Position numbers and translations under genes: made by a program
Notes under the pieces: model-generated
Databases searched by the model: none
What the model was told of the DNA's origin: nothing
Seen by the model: the letters and a program-made list of their open reading frames with translations, nothing else
Assembly: GCA_001917665.1 (NCBI GenBank)
Contig: MNEL01000044.1
Location: 1-40,533 of the forward strand
Direction of reading: 5' to 3'
Length of the DNA: 40,533 nucleotides
Source: Gemmatimonadetes bacterium 13_1_40CM_69_22
GTDB taxonomy: Bacteria > Gemmatimonadota > Gemmatimonadetes > Gemmatimonadales > GWC2-71-9
In this document: positions 9,256-16,762 of the stretch, piece after piece
How the letters are laid out: every line of letters begins with the position of its first letter
How positions within the stretch are numbered: position 1 is the first letter of the stretch

Positions 9256-9420
9256 CGCGAGCGCCGAGCGCGTTCGCGTCATGCGGAAGACCTGCCCACC
9301 CCGGACCACCCCCACCGGGGGCCTACTCGGGTTGGTACCCCTGGAATCCGCAGACGGTCAGCGAACCCCTGCGAGGAACCGTCTCAGGTCGCCTGGCTCG
9401 CGGCGGACCAGCGCGCGGCC

Positions 9421-9426
9421 TATTTT
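9421..9426 (+). promoter_or_regulatory. -10-like TATTTT of a probably leaderless kinase transcript
   Basis: TATTTT lies 8 bases before the ATG at 9435 and there is no Shine-Dalgarno sequence. A transcript starting 6-8 bases after this hexamer would begin at or next to the start codon. No good -35 is visible. Confidence 0.45.
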
Positions 9427-9434
9427 AGCCCCCC

Positions 9435-11192
9435 ATGGGCGACCTTCCCGCTCGCCCGCACCCGCAGGTGCGCGGTCTCTGGCGCCGATGGACCTCGCTG
9501 CTGGACGTCGGTGTGGACATGCCATCCGAGGACGCCGGGCAGCGGGCACCGAAGCTCCGCCGCGCCGTCCTCGAGGCCGCGGCCGATCCCGCCGCCGTCC
9601 GCACGCACCCGCTTACCCTGCGGTTCGCCTCCCCGGAGCTCGAGCTTGCCTTCAAGGAGGAGTACGAGCGCGAGAGCGTGCGCCACATCCGCTTCGCGGT
9701 GGCGATGGGCCTGTTTCTCGTAGCGACGTTCGGAGTGCTCGACGCTGTCATCCAGCCTGCGGTGCGGCACGAGCTCTGGCTGATTCGCTACGGCGTGCTC
9801 TGCCCGACAGCCGCGCTGGTGCTCGTCATCACCTTCGTTCCGGGGGCCTTCCGCTATGTGGAGTGGGCGCTCGTGGTCATGGTGGTGGTGGTCGGTGCGG
9901 GCATCCTGGCGATGATCCTGATCGCGCCGCCGCCGGGCCGGTACTTCTACTACGCCGGTCTGATCCTCGTGATCATGTACAGCTTCGTGTTCCTGAAGCT
10001 GCGGTTCGCCGTCGCGACCGCGGTGGGGTGGACGCTGGTCGGCCTGTACGTCGCTACCGAGCTCGTCGTGGGCCAAACGCCGTGGCCCATTCTGACCAGT
10101 AACCTTTTCTTTTTCGTGTCCGCGACGGTGATCGGGATGTTCGCGGCCTACTTCTTCGAGGTGCTGGCCCGGCGCAACTTCGTTCAAGGCAAGATGGTGC
10201 GCCGGGCGCGCGAGTTCGGCAGCTACCGGCTGGTGGCTCCGCTGGGCCACGGGGGCATGGGTGAGGTGTGGCGCGCCGAGCACCAGTTGCTCGCCCGGCC
10301 GGCGGCGATCAAGCTCATTCGCCCGGACATGTTGGGCGCGGCCGACGAGGAGGGGCGTCGCGCCACGCTACGACGGTTCGAGCGCGAAGCGCAGGCGACG
10401 GCGCTGTTGCGATCGCCGCACACGATCCAGCTGTACGATTTTGGCGTCACCGAAGAGGGCACCTTCTACTACGTCATGGAGCTATTGGAGGGATACGATC
10501 TGGAGACGGTGGTGCAGCGTTTCGGGCCCCTGCCCTGCGCGCGGGCTGTCCATCTGCTGGTGCAGGTGTGCCATTCGCTGGCCGAGGCGCACGAGCGGGG
10601 GCTGATTCACCGGGACATCAAGCCCGCGAACATCTACCTATGTCGGTACGGCCGCGCGACGGACTTCGTGAAGGTGCTGGATTTCGGGCTCGTCAAGTCA
10701 TGGCGGCAGCCGGATCCGACGGAGTTGGGCGCCACGAAGGGAGGCGTCCTCACCGGAACGCCGAGCTGCATGGCCCCGGAGCAGATTGCGGGCGACCGCC
10801 CGCTCGATGCCCGGACCGACATCTATGGCGTCGGCTGCGTGGCATATTGGCTCCTGACGGGCCAGCAGGTGTTCGAAGGCGCGTCCGCCATAAAGATCAT
10901 GACCCACCATCTGGAGACGCCGCCGACAGCGCCGTCGGCTCGCTCCGACCGACCGATTCCGCCGCGGCTGGACGCCGTCGTTCTCACGTGCCTCGAGAAG
11001 GATCCCGACCACCGCCCGCAGACCACGGACGCGCTCGCTGAGCGACTGGTGTCGTGCGGGCCGGGACAGCCGTGGTCGGCAGAGCATGCGCATGCCTGGT
11101 GGGCCGAAAACGCCCCGTCGTCGAGCGCAGCGCCCTGGTCGGGCGAGCAGCGGCTCGTCATGCCCTCGCTCGTAGAGCCGTGGTCGGGCTGA
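9435..11192 (+). CDS. Membrane-sensor serine/threonine protein kinase
   Basis: 585 aa. Residues 1-80 are cytoplasmic; about 82-245 hold six membrane helices (e.g. FAVAMGLFLVATFGVLDAV, YAGLILVIMYSFVFLKL, NLFFFVSATVIGMFAAYFF). This membrane module resembles N-terminal sensor regions found on bacterial adenylate cyclases. A complete Hanks-type kinase domain follows: GHGGMG loop 271-276, catalytic Lys 293, HRDIKPAN at 392-399, DFG 416-418, APE 447-449. The order is the reverse of common PknB-type kinases, where the kinase comes first and the membrane helix last. The activation segment reads GTPSCMAPEQ, with Cys where Tyr is usual. All catalytic residues are present, so it should be active. The stop overlaps the cutC start by 13 bases. 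Confidence 0.88.
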   Translation: MGDLPARPHPQVRGLWRRWTSLLDVGVDMPSEDAGQRAPKLRRAVLEAAADPAAVRTHPLTLRFASPELELAFKEEYERESVRHIRFAVAMGLFLVATFGVLDAVIQPAVRHELWLIRYGVLCPTAALVLVITFVPGAFRYVEWALVVMVVVVGAGILAMILIAPPPGRYFYYAGLILVIMYSFVFLKLRFAVATAVGWTLVGLYVATELVVGQTPWPILTSNLFFFVSATVIGMFAAYFFEVLARRNFVQGKMVRRAREFGSYRLVAPLGHGGMGEVWRAEHQLLARPAAIKLIRPDMLGAADEEGRRATLRRFEREAQATALLRSPHTIQLYDFGVTEEGTFYYVMELLEGYDLETVVQRFGPLPCARAVHLLVQVCHSLAEAHERGLIHRDIKPANIYLCRYGRATDFVKVLDFGLVKSWRQPDPTELGATKGGVLTGTPSCMAPEQIAGDRPLDARTDIYGVGCVAYWLLTGQQVFEGASAIKIMTHHLETPPTAPSARSDRPIPPRLDAVVLTCLEKDPDHRPQTTDALAERLVSCGPGQPWSAEHAHAWWAENAPSSSAAPWSGEQRLVMPSLVEPWSG

Positions 11193-11950
11193 ACGCTCCC
11201 CTCCTGGTCGAAGCCTGCGTCGACTCGATCGAATCCGCGCTCGCTGCGGCTGCGGGTGGCGCGCACCGGATCGAGCTGTGCGCCAACCTGGTGGAAGGCG
11301 GCACCACGCCGAGCGCGGGCACGCTCGCGGTGTGTCGGGCGCGGCTCGACATCCCCATCTTCGTCCTCATCCGGCCGCGCGGCGGCGACTTCCTCTACTC
11401 GGCGCCCGAGTTGGCGGTGATGATGGAGGACATCCGGCGCGCGAAACAGGCCGGTGCGCACGGCGTCGTGACGGGCGTGCTGCGGGCCGACGGCGGGATC
11501 GACGAGGATCGCGCCCGCGAGCTGATCGCCGCCGCGCGGCCGCTCCAGGTGACGTTTCACCGGGCGTTCGACGTGTGCCGCGACGCGGCCGCGGCGCTGG
11601 AGACGCTGATCACGCTCGGGGTGGATCGGGTGCTCACTTCGGGCCAGGCGGCGACCGCCCCCGAGGGGGCGCAAACGATCGCCCGGCTGGTCCGTCAGGC
11701 GGCTGGTCGGATCGGCATTCTCCCGGGCGGCGGCATCACGGCGGAGAACGCGGCGGCTCTGGTCCAGGCAACCGGCGTAACGGAGGTACATCTCACGGGT
11801 GCCGTCACACAGCAGAGCGGAATGGCGTTTCGAGCGCCGACGGTCGTCATTGGCAACGCGGCGCCACGGAGCGAGTACGAGTGGAGCGTGACGGACGCGG
11901 AGCGGATTCGCAGCGTAGTGAGACTCCTGGCGAACCGCGAGCAGAGCTAG
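11180..11950 (+). CDS. cutC: CutC family protein (copper homeostasis-type TIM barrel)
   Basis: 256 aa from a GTG at 11180. The N-terminus APLLVEACVDSIESALAAAAGGAHRIELC, then GGTTPSAGT, IPIFVLIRPRGGDF, VTFHRAFDVC, LTSGQAATAPEG and GILPGGGITAENA are the standard CutC blocks of a (beta/alpha)8 barrel. The role in copper handling is debated in the literature and cannot be judged here. The GTG overlaps the kinase stop by 13 bases. It is chosen because family members begin just before the LVEACVDS strand and the upstream extension of the frame is Arg/Ala-rich kinase-gene shadow. It is probably translated by coupling to the kinase gene, since no strong ribosome site is seen. Confidence 0.9.
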   Translation: MVGLNAPLLVEACVDSIESALAAAAGGAHRIELCANLVEGGTTPSAGTLAVCRARLDIPIFVLIRPRGGDFLYSAPELAVMMEDIRRAKQAGAHGVVTGVLRADGGIDEDRARELIAAARPLQVTFHRAFDVCRDAAAALETLITLGVDRVLTSGQAATAPEGAQTIARLVRQAAGRIGILPGGGITAENAAALVQATGVTEVHLTGAVTQQSGMAFRAPTVVIGNAAPRSEYEWSVTDAERIRSVVRLLANREQS

Positions 11951-11980
11951 GCGTCCCCCGCCCAGCGAAGCTCGCGGCGC

Positions 11981-13168
11981 TCAGCGTCGCTCGCGGACAG
12001 TGCGCTGAGCGGGAATCGGGAGAGTGAGCTCGAACGTGGCGCCGCGACGCAGCGCGGAATCCACTCGGACCGCTCCGCCGAACATCTCCTGCGTGATCTG
12101 ACGGACGACCGTCAGACCGGTGCCCGAGCCCGATCCGAACTCCTGGGTGGTGAAGCCCGGCTCAAAGATCCGCTCGAGATGCTCGGCCGCGATCCCCACG
12201 CCCTCGTCCTGGACTGCCAGGCGCAGCGTCTCGCCCACCTTTTTGAGTGTGACCAGGACGGGCGTGTTCCGCTCCCGGGACGCCGCCACCGCATTGCGGA
12301 TCAAGTTGGTGAGCACTTGATACAGGGCGTTCGGGTCACCATGGAGAAACACGCCGCTCACCGCGATGACCCCATGGAGCGCGATGCCGCGCTTGCGCGC
12401 GAGCGGCCGTTCCAGCGCCACGCACGACCGGACGACCTGCCCCGCGTCGAACCGCTCCGATCGAGCCAGCCCTCCCCGGGCCCGGTCCTGCATCGAGCGT
12501 AAGAACTGGATCGCCTGCTCCATGCCTTCGCCCACGCCCGCGAGCTCCTCGAGCAGCTCCGCTCGGAACGCAGGGTCCAGGGATTCCGCCGTCCGCACCA
12601 GGTCCAATGAAAGATCGAGGCTCGCGAGCGCCGCGGTCAGGGGATTGGCGACCTCGTGGGCGATCACACTAGGCTGGCGCACCAGTTCGGCCAGGGCGTC
12701 CGGCTCCGGTGAGCGCGGCCGGCTGGTGGTCAGCGGTTGGTCCACGAGGCCCAGACAGAGGCCGGCCAGCTCGAGGATGATCCGCTCCCGGCTGCGACGC
12801 TCGACGCTATCGGGCGGCGGTGCGGACGGCTGCTTTCTCACGGGCGCCACGCACCAAGGCCCGCCCTCGTCCAACCGGCAGCCGACCCAGCGGCTGCCTT
12901 GAATGATCGGGGCACTCCAGCGATGCAGCGTGCTGTCGAGGTCGAGTCGTGTGTCTCGGTATTGGGGAGTCGGTGCACTCGTCAGTACCGGGATCACTTC
13001 CGCGCGCGACGAGACCTCCCACAGGGTGACTACTCGTCCCTGGAGCGCCACACTCGCCTGGCGCAAGACCTCGCGTCGGCGCTCGGGGCTTGGATCCGGA
13101 ACCATCCGGGTCTCCATCAGACGGATGAGCCGTTCACGGCGATGAAGTTGGAACGCCAGCACGCTCAA
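11981..13168 (-). CDS. Soluble sensor histidine kinase
   Basis: 395 aa from a TTG at 13168. The N-terminal about 150 residues look like a GAF-type sensor (ASVALQGRVVTLWEVSSRAEVIPVL, STLHRWSAPIIQGSRWVGCRL). The dimerisation/phosphoacceptor helix VIAHEVANPLTAAL carries His171. The HATPase domain has the N box NLIRNAVAAS, G1 DEGVGI, F box FEPGFTT and G2 GSGTGLT. There is no membrane helix, so it senses a cytoplasmic signal. No response regulator gene is adjacent. The start is uncertain: no Shine-Dalgarno precedes the TTG, and an ATG at 13117 (METRMVPD) is an alternative. It converges on cutC with a 30-base gap. Confidence 0.85.
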   Translation of the reverse strand: MSVLAFQLHRRERLIRLMETRMVPDPSPERRREVLRQASVALQGRVVTLWEVSSRAEVIPVLTSAPTPQYRDTRLDLDSTLHRWSAPIIQGSRWVGCRLDEGGPWCVAPVRKQPSAPPPDSVERRSRERIILELAGLCLGLVDQPLTTSRPRSPEPDALAELVRQPSVIAHEVANPLTAALASLDLSLDLVRTAESLDPAFRAELLEELAGVGEGMEQAIQFLRSMQDRARGGLARSERFDAGQVVRSCVALERPLARKRGIALHGVIAVSGVFLHGDPNALYQVLTNLIRNAVAASRERNTPVLVTLKKVGETLRLAVQDEGVGIAAEHLERIFEPGFTTQEFGSGSGTGLTVVRQITQEMFGGAVRVDSALRRGATFELTLPIPAQRTVRERR

Positions 13169-13270
13169 TTGTAGGGCGTTTTTGCGGCACCGACGGGTGG
13201 GAATGCGACAGGCGGGCCGATGCGCGCCCCCTGAGGGCCCTACGGCGCGGAGGCTCGCGGCGGGGCGTCC

Positions 13271-13801
13271 CTATTTCGTTCGGATGGTGATGGGGACGAT
13301 CGTGGTGCCCCAATGCAGGTGCAGCACGGTCGAGTCGGGGGCGACGATCGGGAAGTAAAACGCGAGCACTTCCATGTGGGTGCCCTGCTGCGGCGCGATG
13401 CTGCTGCGCAGCGCGTCCAGCGATTCCCCGGGATACTGGGTGTGCCACACATCCACGCCGCGGCTCAGGATCACGGTCCAGGGCTTAGGCGGCTCTTCGG
13501 GGATGGTCCAGAGGGTGTAGCGGCCCGCCGGGATATCGTGGCCGCTGATCGTGACGTCGCGACTAAAGCTGATGGTGGTGGCCGAGTCCGCGCCCGGGTG
13601 CCAGATGCGTCCCCACCGGACCAGGTCGCCGAACAGCGTTCGCCCGCGCGCCACGGGGCGGTTGTAGGAGACGGCGATATCGGTGTGGCCGACGCGTTGC
13701 GTCACCGAGCCGTGCTGGCTCGCCGGAATCCGTTGGGCCGGAGCGGCCCGCGCCATGAGCACGACGAGGAGCGTGGCGAGGAGCGGCCGGGCGGGCGTCA
13801 T
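13271..13801 (-). CDS. Exported DUF2911 protein
   Basis: 176 aa with a signal peptide (about residues 1-22, MTPARPLLATLLVVLMARAAPAQ). The DUF2911 core is easily seen: ISVSY-like DIAVSYNRPVARGRTLFGDLVRWGRIWHPGAD, SATTISFSRDVTISG, IPAGRYTLWTIPEEP and the C-terminal strand block LHLHWGTTIVPITI. These beta-rich secreted proteins are common in Bacteroidota, Gemmatimonadota and Acidobacteriota and have no known function. The ATG at 13801 is the only sensible start upstream of the signal peptide. 46 bases separate it from the transporter gene upstream, so co-transcription is likely. Confidence 0.85.
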   Translation of the reverse strand: MTPARPLLATLLVVLMARAAPAQRIPASQHGSVTQRVGHTDIAVSYNRPVARGRTLFGDLVRWGRIWHPGADSATTISFSRDVTISGHDIPAGRYTLWTIPEEPPKPWTVILSRGVDVWHTQYPGESLDALRSSIAPQQGTHMEVLAFYFPIVAPDSTVLHLHWGTTIVPITIRTK

Positions 13802-13847
13802 GAGGGGTCTTGTGCTCGGCTCGGCGGGTTCGTGGCAATGGGACGGT

Positions 13848-15137
13848 TTATCCGAACCGTGTCGCGCGCCACAGCGCCACGCCGCCCGCGACGAGGAAGA
13901 CGAGCAGCGCGAGGGTGAGCGCCGCCGCCCAGCGCCACTCGACCAGGAGCGCGGGCACCCGGGCGACCGCGGCGAATCCCACGAACACCGCCGTCGCGCC
14001 CGCGACGAGCAACCAGTCGAGCGGGCCCCGCCGGGTGGCCGCGCGTGGGCCCCTCGCGTCTTCGCCCGCCATCCCCGCCGCTACGTACGCCGGGTCCACG
14101 CCGTAACGGGCGCTTTCCCGGGCCCCCGCCTCCTGCCAGCGCCGGTGCTCCCGACTGGGCGCTGAGGCGAGCGCGATCGCGCCCGCGCCCGCGGCCATGA
14201 GGAGGGATCCCCCGATCACCCGCCAGTAGAGTGCTGGGCTGCCACCTCCCAGCTCGCCGAACACCGCGATCCCCCACACGAGCCCCCACAGCTGGTTGGT
14301 GTTCGAGAGCGGGATGCCGCGGCTGATGCCCACGTACTTGGCCGCGTACTGCTGGAACAGGTCGCCCACCACCCAGACGAACCCGGCGAGGAGCAGCCAG
14401 AACAGCACCGCGCGGCTGTTGGCGAGCTCGCCCCACAGCGGGCCCGGCCCGCCCGAAAAGCTCAGGGCGAGCGCCGTCATCATGCCGAGCTCGCCGATGG
14501 TGAAGAACGCGACGAAGGAGAGCGGATGCATGCCGGTGAGGTACGCCTTGCGGTAGGGGATATACATCGTGCCCCACAGGGCGCCGGCAGTGAGCGCGGC
14601 CGCGACGCCCCGGAGGGCGTCGCCCCCGGGCGCGTGGGCCGATGACGCGACCGCGAGGAGCGTCGCGCCGGCGAACATCGCTGCGGCGCCGCCCAGCACG
14701 CCGAGCCAGCGCGCCGGCCCGGCGTCGCGCAGCTCGTTGAAGAGCAGCGTGCCCCAGAGGATGCCGAGCAGGCTGTTGGCGTTCCAGAGCGGGAACGCGA
14801 TGGAGAGCCCGATGTGCTGGATCGCGAAAATCGTGAGCGTGTTGGCCACGGCCCAGAGACAACCCGCGAGCGCGGCCCAGATCACGAGGTGCGGCGCTTG
14901 ACGCACGTCGTCCCGCACGGCGGCGGTGCCGCGCACCAGCGCGGGCAGGCTCCAGCGCGCCAGGAACACGCCGAGCACCATAATGAAGGAAATGACCACG
15001 GGCGGGATGCCGAGCGTGACGAGCTTGGTGGGCGCTTCGGCGGCGCCGAGCCAAGCGCCGGCGGCGAGCCCGGCGAGGGTGCCCACGCCCTGGAGACGGC
15101 GGAGTCGCGCCGGGTCGAGGTCGGTCAGGCGATCCAC
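13848..15137 (-). CDS. GRP/DMT-type sugar transporter-like membrane protein
   Basis: 429 aa from a GTG. Ten hydrophobic helices occupy about residues 18-330, arranged as two similar halves. NANSLLGILWGTLLFNELRD in half one matches NTNQLWGLVWGIAVFGELGG in half two, the inverted duplication typical of drug/metabolite and glucose/ribose porter (GRP) transporters. IFAIQHIGLSIAFPLWN is also GRP-like. A charged cytoplasmic linker (about 333-375) leads to two additional helices at the C-terminus, unusual for the family. The substrate is unknown. The GTG overlaps the stop of the small membrane ORF upstream by 13 bases, suggesting translational coupling. Confidence 0.65.
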   Translation of the reverse strand: MDRLTDLDPARLRRLQGVGTLAGLAAGAWLGAAEAPTKLVTLGIPPVVISFIMVLGVFLARWSLPALVRGTAAVRDDVRQAPHLVIWAALAGCLWAVANTLTIFAIQHIGLSIAFPLWNANSLLGILWGTLLFNELRDAGPARWLGVLGGAAAMFAGATLLAVASSAHAPGGDALRGVAAALTAGALWGTMYIPYRKAYLTGMHPLSFVAFFTIGELGMMTALALSFSGGPGPLWGELANSRAVLFWLLLAGFVWVVGDLFQQYAAKYVGISRGIPLSNTNQLWGLVWGIAVFGELGGGSPALYWRVIGGSLLMAAGAGAIALASAPSREHRRWQEAGARESARYGVDPAYVAAGMAGEDARGPRAATRRGPLDWLLVAGATAVFVGFAAVARVPALLVEWRWAAALTLALLVFLVAGGVALWRATRFG

Positions 15138-15235
15138 CGCAGGACGAGGAGTCCGGCCAGCAGCACGACGACCGGGATCCAGAAGTGGGCGTCGCCGAGT
15201 AGCGCGCGCCAGCGAGACACGGTTGTCGGTTGCAC
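15125..15235 (-). CDS. Possible 36-aa single-pass membrane peptide
   Basis: From a GTG at 15235 the frame encodes a short basic start, VQPTTVSRWRALLGDAH, and one hydrophobic helix ending LLVLRWIA at the stop. The stop lies 13 bases inside the transporter gene. The arrangement resembles small membrane partners of transporters. There is no ribosome binding site and nothing to compare with, so it may be chance. It is listed because its frame, membrane helix and overlap are all gene-like. Confidence 0.35.
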   Translation of the reverse strand: MQPTTVSRWRALLGDAHFWIPVVVLLAGLLVLRWIA

Positions 15236-15282
15236 GCGGAGTCTAGCATAGAGCGGGCGGTGGCCGGGAGGCAAGTCGATAA

Positions 15283-16023
15283 TTACGGGCTTTGAAAGTG
15301 GAGCGGGTCTCTCAAGTTCTGTAACTCCCGGTAATAGTAGAGGGCGGTGGGGCGCCGGCCCTGGAACTGCAGGTCTTTGAGGAACTCGAGCTCCTGCGGC
15401 GTCGCGCTGGCGCTCAACAAGGGATCCGCCAGGAATTCCTGGAATCCCGGCTCCGGCCCAGAACCCCGCTCCACGAACTCGAACCGCTTCACCCGCTCGG
15501 CCACCACCCCTCGGTGCAGCACGATCTCGAGGCTGAAAGTCGCGAGATCGATGTCCCACGAGTGGATCAGCGAATCAAGGAATGCGAGGTGCCTGGCTGA
15601 CAGGTGGAAGATGTCGGTGGCGAGGCTGGCGACGTCGAGCAGCTGCTTCGCGACGAGCCGCTCGAGCTCGCCAAAAGGCTGTCGCTCGAAGATCGCGAGG
15701 ATTTGCTTCCGCTGCTCGGCGCGGCACTTGCGCAAGAGCAGGTCGCGGACGCGAGGGAACAGCGACTCGGGCGTCTCTCCCAGCTCCCTCTTCAGCTCCT
15801 CTTTGCGCGCGAGCGCCGCCACCCTCGCGAGCTCGCCGTCCGGCAGCTTGAGGAACCGGTCCATCCGGTCGTAGATGTCGGTGCGGTTGGGTGCGGGGGG
15901 GGCCTTTTTCCGGGTGAGGAGCTGCGAAACGTACGACTCGGTCACCCGGGCCGCGCGGGCGAGGTCGCGCTGCTCCAGTCCCAGCTCCTCCAATCGCTCC
16001 CGGATCACGAACGCCACGTCCAC
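15283..16023 (-). CDS. Cro/C1-type helix-turn-helix regulator with large C-terminal domain
   Basis: 246 aa from a GTG at 16023, chosen because GAGGAG lies 8 bases upstream. Residues 1-65 form an HTH_3 domain (VIRERLEELGLEQRDLARAARVTESYVSQLL). The rest, about 180 residues with no recognised family, is helical and ends in a Tyr-rich segment RRPTALYYYRELQNLRDPL. It is probably a DNA-binding regulator; target and ligand are unknown. A tiny ORF with a strong Shine-Dalgarno lies 73 bases upstream on the same strand. Confidence 0.7.
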   Translation of the reverse strand: MDVAFVIRERLEELGLEQRDLARAARVTESYVSQLLTRKKAPPAPNRTDIYDRMDRFLKLPDGELARVAALARKEELKRELGETPESLFPRVRDLLLRKCRAEQRKQILAIFERQPFGELERLVAKQLLDVASLATDIFHLSARHLAFLDSLIHSWDIDLATFSLEIVLHRGVVAERVKRFEFVERGSGPEPGFQEFLADPLLSASATPQELEFLKDLQFQGRRPTALYYYRELQNLRDPLHFQSP

Positions 16024-16095
16024 GGTACGGTCTCCTCGCACGGTCCGATCACTGACTGACAGGGGCCTTACCACGATGGTCCGCGCCCAGCACTA

Positions 16096-16146
16096 TCAGA
16101 CGTTGTCCAGCTCTGTTACGAAGCGCTGGAGTGTGATCGGTGCCAT
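16096..16146 (-). CDS. Possible 16-aa leader peptide
   Basis: An ATG at 16146 with AAGGAG five bases before it starts the frame MAPITLQRFVTELDNV and stop. It lies between the monooxygenase-fold gene and the regulator gene. The ribosome site is among the best in the window, which is the reason to list so small an ORF. It may be a leader peptide or the remnant of a longer gene. Confidence 0.35.
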   Translation of the reverse strand: MAPITLQRFVTELDNV

Positions 16147-16181
16147 ATGGGCTCCTTGACCGTGCGGGGTTAGGCACGAGA

Positions 16182-16207
16182 GAGGGGCGGTCTCGGCCGC
16201 CCCCCTC
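16182..16207 (-). terminator. Hairpin after the monooxygenase-fold gene
   Basis: GAGGGGCGG (16182-16190) pairs with CCGCCCC..CTC (16197-16207) around a 6-base loop, 41 bases past the stop of the 16248-16562 gene. No T-run, so it may be a weak or Rho-assisted stop. Confidence 0.4.
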
Positions 16208-16247
16208 CCCTGAACAGACCGCTGGCTCTTGCTGAGCGCCGACGGTC

Positions 16248-16562
16248 CTAGTTGCGCGCCGCGATCTTGTGGAAGGTCGAGTTGGCAACCTCGTAGTTCT
16301 CAACCTCAGGCGTTCCCTCGATCACCTTCGCCAGCGACTTCAACACTTCGGGATAGGTGTCGCGGCTATAGGTGTCGGCGTTCTCTTTGCGGTCCCACAG
16401 ACTGATCGCAACCGCTTCGGCACCGTTGGGCGCGACGAACGTGATTTCGTCCTTGAAGCCGTTCTGCTTGCGCAGCACGGGGAGGACGTCCGTTTCCAGC
16501 GTCCGGGTGAACTCTGGGGCCGCATTGGCCTTGAGGTGCAGCGTGACGTTACGTGCGTACAT
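16248..16562 (-). CDS. Antibiotic-biosynthesis-monooxygenase-fold protein
   Basis: 104 aa. A dimeric alpha/beta-barrel (ABM-like) pattern is seen: YARNVTLHLKANAAPEFTRTLETDVLPVLRKQNGFKDEITFVAPNG, then AVAISLWDRKENADTYSRDTYPEVLKSLAKVIEG. Members include small cofactor-free monooxygenases and stress-linked proteins; no substrate can be assigned. AGAGGGAG precedes the ATG by 6 bases. It diverges from hsp20 across a notably AT-rich 200-base region holding two sigma70-like promoters and a palindrome at its predicted transcription start, so it is probably regulated. Confidence 0.7.
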   Translation of the reverse strand: MYARNVTLHLKANAAPEFTRTLETDVLPVLRKQNGFKDEITFVAPNGAEAVAISLWDRKENADTYSRDTYPEVLKSLAKVIEGTPEVENYEVANSTFHKIAARN

Positions 16563-16594
16563 ATCGACTCCCTCTTAGCAACCGACATGAACCT

Positions 16595-16615
16595 GAGTAA
16601 CTACTGGTAGTTCTC
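16595..16615. promoter_or_regulatory. Candidate operator palindrome
   Basis: AACTAC-TG-GTAGTT (16599-16612) is a perfect inverted repeat, extended by GAG/CTC with one unpaired T. It lies just downstream of the predicted -10 of the monooxygenase-fold gene, where a bound repressor would block transcription. Confidence 0.45.
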
Positions 16616-16625
16616 AGCTGCCGAA

Positions 16626-16654
16626 ACGTAACGTTGCTTTACTAACTTTGTCAA
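16626..16654 (-). promoter_or_regulatory. Sigma70-like promoter for the monooxygenase-fold gene
   Basis: On the minus strand TTGACA (16654-16649) is followed after 17 bases by TTACGT (16631-16626). The predicted start is near 16619, about 57 bases before the ATG. Confidence 0.45.
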
Positions 16655-16680
16655 GCTTAGTATGAATACATCAGTTAAAC

Positions 16681-16709
16681 TTGACAAGTGTGGTACACCG
16701 AAGTAAGCT
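16681..16709 (+). promoter_or_regulatory. Sigma70-like promoter for hsp20
   Basis: A consensus TTGACA (16681-16686) is followed after 17 bases by TAAGCT (16704-16709), giving a start about 45 bases before the hsp20 ATG. Its CTTGACAA mirrors the TTGTCAAG of the divergent promoter, forming a spaced inverted repeat that could also bind a heat-shock regulator. No CIRCE element is present. Confidence 0.6.
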
Positions 16710-16762
16710 GTAAGACCGGGAACGCCTGCAAATTGACTCGCAGCAAGGAAGAAGAGGACGAT

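Larger units (their letters stand above)
9167..9434. other. Divergent intergenic region with three inverted repeats
   Basis: Non-coding 268 bases between the minus-strand hypothetical operon and the plus-strand kinase. It contains a long hairpin at 9219-9255 (see separate entry), a CCCCGG/CCGGGG stem at 9299-9320 and an AGACGGT/ACCGTCT stem at 9352-9384. No gene is visible. A -10-like TATTTT at 9421-9426 abuts the kinase start. Confidence 0.5.

Noticed and set aside
13798-15249. 483-aa minus-strand ORF over the transporter
   Set aside because: Arg/Ala-rich frame shadow; the transporter frame has clear membrane helices and internal symmetry.
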